Source: Prevotellaceae bacterium (GTDB lineage: Bacteria; Bacteroidota; Bacteroidia; Bacteroidales; UBA932). From it: 8,703 nucleotides of DNA. Positions 1 to 5,439 of this stretch are shown one piece after another. The position numbers were made by a program, and so were the translations under genes. The notes under the pieces are model-generated. The model was not told the origin of the DNA, searched no databases, and was given only the letters and a program-made list of their open reading frames with translations. Location: the NCBI GenBank assembly GCA_031258915.1, contig JAIRMD010000006.1:1-8703 (forward strand), read 5' to 3'. Position 1 is the first letter of the stretch. Each line of letters opens with the position of its first letter.

Positions 1-104
1 AGAAATTTCGCGCTGCGTGGGCGCAGAAAATACTATGCTCGGCGTAAAAACAACGAGCACAGCAACGTAAATAAACCGAAAATGTTGCATGATAATTGGG
101 AATT

Positions 105-165
105 GAAGTTAAGAAGTTATAGAAGTTATGGAAGTTACAGAAGCTTAGAAGTTATGGAAGTTAAG
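105..165. repeat. Degenerate 8-9 bp tandem repeat, unit GAAGTTATG
   Basis: Seven head-to-tail units begin at 105, 113, 122, 131, 140, 148 and 157. Each starts GAAG and continues TTA (one variant has CTTA), with a variable last two bases (TA, TG, CA, AG); two units are 8 bp long. The array has no open frame of interest and no spacer, so it is a minisatellite-like tract rather than a CRISPR. A related word, AGCTTAGAG, occurs twice around the stop of the flavoprotein gene at 3498-3527. Confidence 0.8.
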
Positions 166-195
166 AATTCAACTTTCGCAAGTGTATTTCGGTCT

Positions 196-214
196 TACAT
201 CCCGTAGGGATGTA
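196..214. repeat. Perfect mini-hairpin, 8-bp stem, GTA loop
   Basis: TACATCCC (196-203) pairs perfectly with GGGATGTA (207-214) around the 3-nt loop GTA. It shares a 16-nt core with the hairpin at 363-378, with one base pair exchanged in a compensatory way. Confidence 0.85.
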
Positions 215-250
215 CCGTTCAGTAGAAGTTGAGCGCAATACGCTCCTCTG

Positions 251-269
251 CAAGTCCCTGCGGGACTTG
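251..269. repeat. Perfect mini-hairpin, 8-bp stem, TGC loop
   Basis: CAAGTCCC (251-258) pairs with GGGACTTG (262-269) around TGC. The core GTCCCTGCGGGAC recurs at 327-339, so the element is present twice within 90 bp. It forms the outer part of the larger inverted repeat at 254-339. Confidence 0.85.
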
Positions 270-339
270 AGAACTAAAAACTAAAAATTGGCTTGCGCCA
301 GCCAACTCTTAGTTTTTAGTTCTCAAGTCCCTGCGGGAC
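254..339. repeat. Large inverted repeat with 31-nt arms
   Basis: Positions 254-284 are the reverse complement of 309-339 except at the 3-nt loop (TGC) of the embedded hairpin. The 24-nt spacer (285-308) contains further nested palindromes: TTGGC/GCCAA (288-292 with 301-305) and TGGC/GCCA (289-292 with 297-300). The whole could extrude as a long cruciform or, if transcribed, fold into one long hairpin. It resembles a very small nonautonomous palindromic element, but I see no target-site duplication that I would defend. Confidence 0.8.
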
Positions 340-362
340 GGGGTGTACACAACCCCAAACCG

Positions 363-378
363 ACATTCCGTAGGAATG
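363..378. repeat. Perfect mini-hairpin, 6-bp stem, GTA loop
   Basis: CATTCC (364-369) pairs with GGAATG (373-378) around GTA. Relative to 197-212, the C-G pair at stem position 201/209 has become T-A (367/375). Pairing is preserved while the sequence has changed. Confidence 0.85.
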
Positions 379-547
379 AAAAAACACAGATGCGCTGATT
401 TTCATTGATTTATAAAAACGATTGCTTTGCAATATTCTCATATTCAATGAATTGTACAACTTGCGAAAGTTGAATCAATTATAATAAGACACCATCCTGC
501 AATGGTTATACGAATTTATAACGAATTATATGAAATTTGCCCACATC

Positions 548-577
548 GCAGGGGCAAACCTGTGTGTTTGCCCCTGC
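548..577. repeat. Strong 12-bp hairpin downstream of the exported-protein gene
   Basis: GCAGGGGCAAAC (548-559) is perfectly complementary to GTTTGCCCCTGC (566-577) with a 6-nt loop. It lies 13 bp past the stop of the minus-strand gene at 591 and could stop or stabilise that transcript. No T-run follows it on the minus strand, so it is not a textbook intrinsic terminator. It may instead be one of the palindromic repeats that fill this gap. Confidence 0.7.
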
Positions 578-590
578 TACAACCTGCTAC

Positions 591-1058
591 TTATTTATTC
601 ATTTCCGCACGAAAAGAAGATACTAAACTCTTCACCGTACTAAGCATACGCGGAAAGTAAAATTTCACGTCATCGGTAGACCGGATCAAGTTCCAAGTGT
701 CAAAGTACATGCCATTATCTTCTTCCACAACGGCTGCTCTCCCCATTTTTTTATCCCAATTAACCTTGTTTGCGGCAACATACGCTTTCGCTTTTTCGTT
801 AGAGTCGTCAAATTCCCAACCATACAAAGCAAGAATTAGACATTCAGGGTCTTCTTCGCTCAACTGTAGCACAAACGTATTTCCCTCAGCCTTAAAACTG
901 ATGTTGTTCCCTACTTCCGTTAACGTGGGAACATACCCCTGCTCCCTTAAATAGTCCATACACGCACTGCTCAACTTGGATTTAGTTAATTGAGCATGCA
1001 GCGGCGAAAAAAAGAATAACGCCATAATTAAAATTAACGTTTTTGTAATTGTTTTCAT
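591..1058 (-). CDS. Small exported protein of unknown function
   Basis: This 155-residue protein starts at the ATG at 1058-1056. Its N-terminus is a clear signal peptide: lysines at 2 and 6, a hydrophobic core over about residues 8-18, and a likely signal peptidase I site after the SPLHA segment near residue 22, with no lipobox cysteine. The mature part of about 133 residues is acidic and soluble-looking, with no further membrane segment. The succession of short strands around residues 42-80 recalls the YbjN or type III chaperone-like fold, but I would not assign it on this evidence. I do not recognise the gene. It stands alone on the minus strand. I found no TAnnTTTG promoter within about 250 bp upstream. 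A strong hairpin follows its stop. Confidence 0.8.
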   Translation of the reverse strand: MKTITKTLILIMALFFFSPLHAQLTKSKLSSACMDYLREQGYVPTLTEVGNNISFKAEGNTFVLQLSEEDPECLILALYGWEFDDSNEKAKAYVAANKVNWDKKMGRAAVVEEDNGMYFDTWNLIRSTDDVKFYFPRMLSTVKSLVSSFRAEMNK

Positions 1059-1343
1059 AATTTGTAATTGTTTTTTTTGTTAATAATTAAAATTTGATTA
1101 ATAGAAAAATAGTTGTTTTGTTTTTGCCGTACTCGTGAGGCTTTTCCGGCGTTTCGCCCCGTTTTTTGGGATGGTGTTGCGGCTCCATACATGGCTTACG
1201 TCATAGGCAAAAATTTTTTAAGGGTTAATAAAGGGGGGATGGCTGCTTCTAACATAGCTGCTTTACGGCGCTTTTTTGGCAGCGCGCCAAGGGCCGGCAG
1301 GGGGTATCCGGCAGCCGTTCCCCGGCAGCCTCCCTTGCGATAT
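1059..1343. other. Intergenic region without a recognisable gene
   Basis: The part next to the exported-protein gene (1059-1130) is very AT-rich and probably its leader. The rest is GC-rich and contains the small hairpin GGCG-TTT-CGCC (1148-1158) and three copies of CCGGCAG at 1294, 1308 and 1322, an exact 14-bp spacing. Open frames here are short, poorly composed and run into the terminator and microsatellite to the right, so I do not call a gene. Confidence 0.6.
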
Positions 1344-1393
1344 AAAAAAAAGAGGCGGGACATTCCTTCCGCAGAAAAAATGCCCCCACCTCT
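1344..1393 (-). terminator. Intrinsic terminator, minus strand
   Basis: On the minus strand AGAGGTGGGGGCAT (1393-1380) pairs with ATGTCCCGCCTCT (1363-1351). The stem is about 13 bp with one bulged G and G-U pairs. It is closed by a 16-nt loop and followed directly by a run of T (1350-1344). The plus strand has no comparable T-run after the hairpin, so the orientation is clear. Confidence 0.75.
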
Positions 1394-1453
1394 TGTATGT
1401 TTCAAAAAATATTTTAGAGCGTGCGCACGTAGAATTACGTAACTCGCTGAGCG

Positions 1454-1495
<42 letters not shown>

Positions 1496-1650
1496 ACGCG
1501 CGTAGCAAAGCAATTTGGAGTTACCAAATTATTTTGCCTAAGGCAAGCTAAGCTATATTGAATCGCTACGAGGCACATGATGCAAGCAGTTTTGCTATGT
1601 TTGTAATCTTTATGCTACAATTTTTGCGTTACATTTACTCTTTGAAGCCG

Positions 1651-1681
1651 CAAAGGTAAGCAAAAAAATTTCACCGCGCAA
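1651..1681 (-). promoter_or_regulatory. Bacteroidota-type promoter, minus strand
   Basis: On the minus strand TTG (1681-1679) is followed after exactly 20 nt by TACCTTTG (1658-1651), a full match to the TAnnTTTG -7 element used by the primary sigma factor of this phylum. The start point should lie near 1645. It faces the candidate RNA unit and, beyond its terminator, the exported-protein gene. Confidence 0.7.
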
Positions 1682-1689
1682 CATTTTGC

Positions 1690-1718
1690 AAAAAAAAAAA
1701 GGGAAAAAAGAAAAAGAA
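1690..1718 (+). other. 29-nt A-rich polypurine tract between divergent promoters
   Basis: Positions 1690-1718 are all purine, with runs of 11, 6 and 5 A separated by GGG and G. The tract lies between the upstream elements of the two divergent promoters. It may bend the DNA or act as an UP-like element for the plus promoter, whose -33 element begins 12 bp downstream. Confidence 0.6.
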
Positions 1719-1729
1719 TTAACCAGCAG

Positions 1730-1760
1730 TTGCACATTCGACTTTATTATGCTACCTTTG
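1730..1760 (+). promoter_or_regulatory. Bacteroidota-type promoter, plus strand
   Basis: TTG (1730-1732), a 20-nt spacer and TACCTTTG (1753-1760) match the phylum consensus with the same spacing and the same -7 octamer as the divergent minus promoter. Transcription would begin near 1767. It would produce a leader of about 240 nt before the HTH gene at 2005, with which the flavoprotein gene is probably co-transcribed. Confidence 0.7.
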
Positions 1761-1766
1761 TATAAC

Positions 1767-2004
1767 TTGTTTACCACCTCAAAAAAGACACAACGGATTG
1801 GCTATTAGTCGCATAAAAAATATTTTCTGCTGCCATCACCTCACCGCCAAAGCGCTGGCGGTGCCGGTTATGCCTACTTGCCAACCTCAAAATTTGGCCG
1901 GCAAAAAATGGCAGGGGCGGCAAAGTATTCTTAATCCACTGTAAGTAAATATTTTAATAACACTATGTAGCTATATACCGTACACCTTAAAAAAATTGTC
2001 AACA
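1767..2004 (+). other. Long 5' leader with GC-rich hairpin and tiny ORF
   Basis: The leader holds a perfect 8-bp stem, CACCGCCA (1842-1849) with TGGCGGTG (1856-1863), and a second possible pairing TTGCC (1878-1882) with GGCAA (1900-1904). A 24-codon frame opens at ATG 1870 and ends with TAA at 1942-1944; it stays open upstream and could begin at TTG 1798 (48 residues). I cannot tell whether this peptide is made. No T-run follows the hairpin, so it is not a simple terminator. The last 60 bases before the HTH start are AT-rich, as is usual for translation starts in this phylum. Confidence 0.4.
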
Positions 2005-2262
2005 ATGGAAACGATTACATTTAATCAGCTGCGCCGCATCAAAGATGCGCTACCCGATGGAAGCACCCATAAGATTGCCGATTTACTCGGCGTAAACGCT
2101 GATACGGTGCGTAATTTTTTTGGCGGAAACCACCTGCAGGCGCAAACTGCCGGCATCCACTATGAGCAAGGCCCCGATGGCGGGCTCGTCACCTTTGACG
2201 ACCCCACCATGCTCAACCTTGCACGAAAAATTTTGAAAGAGCATAAAATCACTGTTTACTAA
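2005..2262 (+). CDS. Small helix-turn-helix DNA-binding protein
   Basis: This 85-residue protein starts at ATG 2005; a TTG three codons upstream is less likely. Residues about 22-40 (HKIADLLGVNADTVRNFF) read as a helix-turn-helix: a first helix with the ADLLGV pattern, a turn, then a recognition helix with TVRNFF. The middle part, with GIHYEQGPDGG near residues 50-60, looks like a short beta hairpin, and the C-terminus (residues 68-80) is a charged helix. There is no signal peptide or membrane segment, so it should be cytoplasmic and probably a transcriptional regulator or nucleoid-type binder. Its last codons overlap the probable start of the flavoprotein gene by about 11 bp, implying one operon with translational coupling. 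The target is unknown. Confidence 0.8.
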   Translation: METITFNQLRRIKDALPDGSTHKIADLLGVNADTVRNFFGGNHLQAQTAGIHYEQGPDGGLVTFDDPTMLNLARKILKEHKITVY

Positions 2263-3517
2263 GCAATTTGATATTATTGTTGTTGGCGCCGGAGCCGCCG
2301 GCGTGATGGCCGCCGGACGCGCAGCCGAGCGGGGCATAAGCGTGCTGCTGCTCGAAAAAATGGAAAAGCCGCTGCGCAAGCTGCGCATCAGCGGAAAGGG
2401 GCGCGGCAACATCACCAACAGCAAGCCTATAGAAGAATTTCTGCAAAAAATTCACCCCTGCAGCAGCTTTATGCGCCCTGCATTTTCGCTGTTCTTCAAC
2501 ACCCACTTGGTGAAATTCATGAACCGCATAGGCGTGCGCACCGTTGAGGAGCGCGGGGGGCGTGTTTTTCCTGCAAGCCAAAGGGCGTGGGATGTTGCCT
2601 GTGCGCTGCAAGGATGGGCGCAGCGCACGGGGGTGGAAACGCTTTGCCACGCGCGGGTTACGGATGTGGTGCGCGGCAAAAGCGGCCTGTTCACGGTTAC
2701 GTTTGACCAAAAGGGAGCTAAGCGCACGGCGCAAAGCGCAAAGTTGCTGCTGGCCACCGGAGGGCTATCCTACCCCGCAACAGGCTCCACAGGAGACGGC
2801 TACACCTTCGCACAAAAGCTGGGGCACAGCCTTACCCCCCTTCGCCCGTCGCTGACGCCCATTGAGGTTGCGGGGTTTAGCAGGTACGGCTTCGACGATG
2901 TGCAAATGCGTAACGTGAAGGCATCTGCCGCTGCCGACGGCAAAATAATAGCCGAAGAATTTGGCGAGCTGATGCTCACCACGTTTGGCGTTTGTGGCCC
3001 CATCATCCTGCGCATGAGCCGCAGCATTGTCGATGCGCTGCGGGCGCAGCGCGAGGTGAAGCTGCTGCTGGACTGGAAGCCCGCGCTGAGCAAGCAGCAG
3101 CTCAAAAACCGGCTAAAGCGCGAGCTGCAGGGCAGCAGCATCCCGAATGTGGGGGCGCTCCTGCGCAAGCTGATGCCTGCGCCGCTCATTCCCTTTTTTG
3201 CAGAGCAGGCCGAGCTGCAAGCAAGGGCTAAGGTTGGCAAAGGCAGCGAGGCGAAAATTGTGGATACCCTCAAGAGCTGCGCCTTGCAGGTTTGCGGCTA
3301 CCGCCCGTTCAGCGAGGCAATCATCACGGCAGGCGGCGTTTCGCTTGGCGAGGTTGACGAAAGCGCCATGCAGTCGAAGCTGGCGCCGGGGCTGTACTTT
3401 GCCGGCGAGCTGCTCGACCTCGACGGCGACACAGGCGGGTACAACCTCCAAATCGCTTTCTCTACGGGATGGCTGGCGGGGGAGGCGATGGCAAGGGAGC
3501 TTAGAGCTGAAAGCTAA
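2252..3517 (+). CDS. HI0933/YhiN-family FAD-dependent oxidoreductase, start unusual
   Basis: This is a flavoprotein of about 421 residues, a usual length for the HI0933 family (also annotated BaiN/RdsA). With the start at CTG 2252, the FAD-binding Rossmann motif DIIVVGAGAAG lies at residues 7-17. The family signature GGLSYPATGSTGDGY is near 170-184, and the C-terminal FAD-contact segment GELLDLDGDTGGYNLQIAFS near 385-404. The first ordinary start, GTG 2303, would delete the nucleotide-binding motif and cannot be right. No ATG, GTG or TTG lies in frame between the stop at 2234-2236 and the motif, leaving CTG 2252, ATA 2243 or ATT codons. The segment GKGRGNITN (48-56) has glycine where I recall a conserved cysteine in the family. 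The substrate is not known. It is a cytoplasmic enzyme, probably translated in coupling with the HTH gene. Confidence 0.88.
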   Translation: MFTKQFDIIVVGAGAAGVMAAGRAAERGISVLLLEKMEKPLRKLRISGKGRGNITNSKPIEEFLQKIHPCSSFMRPAFSLFFNTHLVKFMNRIGVRTVEERGGRVFPASQRAWDVACALQGWAQRTGVETLCHARVTDVVRGKSGLFTVTFDQKGAKRTAQSAKLLLATGGLSYPATGSTGDGYTFAQKLGHSLTPLRPSLTPIEVAGFSRYGFDDVQMRNVKASAAADGKIIAEEFGELMLTTFGVCGPIILRMSRSIVDALRAQREVKLLLDWKPALSKQQLKNRLKRELQGSSIPNVGALLRKLMPAPLIPFFAEQAELQARAKVGKGSEAKIVDTLKSCALQVCGYRPFSEAIITAGGVSLGEVDESAMQSKLAPGLYFAGELLDLDGDTGGYNLQIAFSTGWLAGEAMARELRAES

Positions 3518-3527
3518 TAGCTTAGAG
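3498..3527 (+). repeat. Direct repeat of AGCTTAGAG spanning a stop codon
   Basis: AGCTTAGAG occurs at 3498-3506 and 3519-3527, 21 bp apart, so the last codons and stop (3515-3517) of the flavoprotein gene lie within a small repeated stretch. A similar word, AGCTTAGA, occurs at 142-149 inside the tandem repeat at the left edge. The C-terminal residues may therefore be derived from intergenic repeat DNA. Confidence 0.5.
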
Positions 3528-3552
3528 TTCATGCTTAGCACGGCAGGCGCTG

Positions 3553-3618
3553 ACATTGCAAATGTGCTATGAAAGCTTTGCCTTTCGGGTAACAGCTGGT
3601 AAGCCTGTAGGGATTACC
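3553..3618. repeat. Cluster of three short hairpins upstream of the activase gene
   Basis: ACATT-GCA-AATGT (3553-3565), GAAAG/CTTTC (3571-3575 with 3582-3586) and GGTAA/TTACC (3598-3602 with 3614-3618) follow each other in the 150-bp gap before the activase gene. They have the same small-stem, small-loop style as the left-edge palindromes. None is followed by a T-run, and I see no TAnnTTTG promoter in the gap. Confidence 0.6.
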
Positions 3619-3668
3619 GCACGGCAAAACAGCAAATAATAATTTAACTAACTGATATTATTTCATAT

Positions 3669-5429
3669 ATGATATATAGATTGGGGCTGGATGTGGGATC
3701 GACAACTGCTAAAATTGCGGTTATGGATGCCAACGGACAGCTGGTTTACAATGCTTACCGCCGGCACAACACGAAAATTACGGAGGCAGTATGCACATTT
3801 TTTGACGAAGTAAAGGAAAAGCTGGGAAATTGCAGGGTAAGCGCTATGGTTACGGGATCGGCGGGCATAGGCATTTCGGAGGCTGCCCGCATTCCGTTCG
3901 TGCAGGAGGTTGTTGCCGCATCGCGCTTCATCTTCGAAAAATATCCCAGCGTCCGCACGCTCGTCGATTTGGGCGGCGAAGACTCTAAAATGATATTTTT
4001 TCACCCCGACCGCCAGCCGGATATCCGCATGAACGGCAGCTGCGCGGGCGGCACAGGCGCTTTTATTGACCAAATGGCCATGCTGCTCAACATCCCCATT
4101 GAGGAGCTCAACTCGCGCATAGCGCCGTCCTACACCATTTACTCCATCGCCTCGCGCTGCGGCGTGTTTGCCAAGACGGATGTGCAGAACCTCATCAGCC
4201 GCGAGGTGCCAAAATCGGATATTGCAGCTTCCGTGTTTCATGCAGTCTCTATGCAGACAATGAACACGTTAGCCCGCGCCTGCGATGTTGTCCCCAAGGT
4301 AATGTTTTGCGGAGGGCCATTTTCGTTCCTGCCCCTGCTGAAAGATTTCTTCCTGAAGGCTATGCAGCTCTCGCCGTCTGACATGGTTGACGCCGATCAC
4401 CCTGAGATTGTATCGGCCTCCGGCGCGGCGCTCATGGAGGCCGCCCGCCTTGAGGTGGATATTGAGGATTTGCGCAAGCGCGTGGCCGCCGAGCGCACGG
4501 CGGCGATGCCGCGCAAAAATGCCTTGCCTGTGCTCTTTGCCGATGCCGACGAGCGCGAACACTGGCTGAAGCACGAAAAAGAGGTGGAGCTGGTGAAGAA
4601 AGTAGCAATAGCCAGCTACGACGGAAGCCGCTGCTACGTAGGCTTGGACAGCGGCTCAACAACCACCAAAATAGCCATTATTGGCGAAAACAAGGAGCTG
4701 GTTTACAGCTACTACGCGCACAACAACGGCAACCCGCTGTACGCGGTAAAGCAAGGGTTGCAGGGCTTTGCCGACCAGCTGCAGGCGGCAGGGAAAAAGA
4801 TAAAAATTGCCGGCAGCACCGTAACGGGCTACGGCGAAGACCTTATCCGCGCCGCCTTTGGCATAGACCACGGCGTGGTGGAAACCATTGCGCACTACAC
4901 TGCAGCGCACTACCTGAACCCCGAGCTGAGCTTTGTGCTCGACATCGGCGGCCAGGATATGAAAGCTATCTTCATAAAAAACGGCGAAATAAGCCGCGTT
5001 GAGCTGAACGAGGCGTGCTCGTCTGGCTGCGGGTCATTCGTCGAAACGTTCGGGAAATCGCTTGGCTACAGCGCACCGGAGTTTGCCGCCCTTGCCTGCA
5101 CCGCCGCGCACCCCTGCGACCTGGGCACGCGCTGCACGGTGTTCATGAACTCAAAGGTGAAGCAATCGCTGCGCGAAAACGCTACCACCGCCGATATTGC
5201 CGCCGGACTATCGTACTCGGTAATCAAAAACTGCCTATTTAAGGTGCTAAAGTTTAACGATTTACAAGAACTTGGCGATAACATCGTGGTGCAGGGCGGC
5301 GCTTTTAAAAATGCCTCAATACAGCGGGCGCTGGAGGTGGTAACCGGCAAAAAAGTTACGTGCAGCAAAATCCCTGAGCTTATGGGGGCATACGGCGCCG
5401 CGCTGATTGCAATGAATGAAAAAAAATGA
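3669..5429 (+). CDS. 2-hydroxyacyl-CoA dehydratase activase, two tandem BcrAD/BadFG ATPase domains
   Basis: This 586-residue cytoplasmic protein starts at ATG 3669 and contains two ASKHA-fold ATPase domains of the HgdC/BcrAD/BadFG family. Domain 1 (about 3-260) has LDVGSTTAK (7-15), DLGGEDSK (100-107), NGSCAGGTGAF (122-132) and SRCGVF (162-167). Domain 2 (about 322-582) has LDSGSTTTK (326-334), DIGGQDMK (425-432), NEACSSGCGSF (447-457) and TRCTVF (487-492). In the family the paired cysteines (here C125/C164 and C450/C489) ligate a bridging [4Fe-4S] cluster, and ATP hydrolysis drives an electron to a dehydratase or benzoyl-CoA-type reductase. Both sets look intact. A single chain with two domains may replace the usual homodimer. 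In many Bacteroidota this region continues directly into the cysteine and DUF2229 part; here it stops after the second ATPase, and that part is encoded from 7494 after an inserted gene. The exact CoA substrate cannot be told. Confidence 0.92.
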   Translation: MIYRLGLDVGSTTAKIAVMDANGQLVYNAYRRHNTKITEAVCTFFDEVKEKLGNCRVSAMVTGSAGIGISEAARIPFVQEVVAASRFIFEKYPSVRTLVDLGGEDSKMIFFHPDRQPDIRMNGSCAGGTGAFIDQMAMLLNIPIEELNSRIAPSYTIYSIASRCGVFAKTDVQNLISREVPKSDIAASVFHAVSMQTMNTLARACDVVPKVMFCGGPFSFLPLLKDFFLKAMQLSPSDMVDADHPEIVSASGAALMEAARLEVDIEDLRKRVAAERTAAMPRKNALPVLFADADEREHWLKHEKEVELVKKVAIASYDGSRCYVGLDSGSTTTKIAIIGENKELVYSYYAHNNGNPLYAVKQGLQGFADQLQAAGKKIKIAGSTVTGYGEDLIRAAFGIDHGVVETIAHYTAAHYLNPELSFVLDIGGQDMKAIFIKNGEISRVELNEACSSGCGSFVETFGKSLGYSAPEFAALACTAAHPCDLGTRCTVFMNSKVKQSLRENATTADIAAGLSYSVIKNCLFKVLKFNDLQELGDNIVVQGGAFKNASIQRALEVVTGKKVTCSKIPELMGAYGAALIAMNEKK

Positions 5430-5439
5430 GGTGTGAATT

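Larger units (their letters stand above)
1..590. other. Gene-free, palindrome-rich intergenic region
   Basis: I see no credible protein or RNA gene here. The stretch is instead crowded with short, mostly perfect hairpins with loops of 3-7 nt. Beyond those entered separately they include CTGCG/CGCAG (13-17 with 22-26), TGCTCG/CGAGCA (36-41 with 54-59, 12-nt loop), GAGCG/CGCTC (231-235 with 241-245), GGGGT/ACCCC (340-344 with 352-356), ATTGC-TTT-GCAAT (421-433) and CAACTT/AAGTTG (457-462 with 467-472). A 17-nt word at 167-183 recurs inverted at 459-475. This density of unrelated small palindromes suggests an accumulation of REP-like elements. No transposase or coding remnant is visible. Confidence 0.7.

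Noticed and set aside
105..165. CRISPR array
   Set aside because: The 9-bp units are contiguous with no unique spacers and there are no cas genes nearby.
1113..1442. A 109-residue plus-strand frame
   Set aside because: The composition is that of translated intergenic DNA, there is no promoter match, and it overlaps the minus-strand terminator hairpin and repeats.
5419..5436. Run of eight A at the end of the first activase gene as a programmed frameshift site joining it to the next gene
   Set aside because: The frame of the next gene has a stop at 5434-5436 before its start, so a shift could not yield a fusion.
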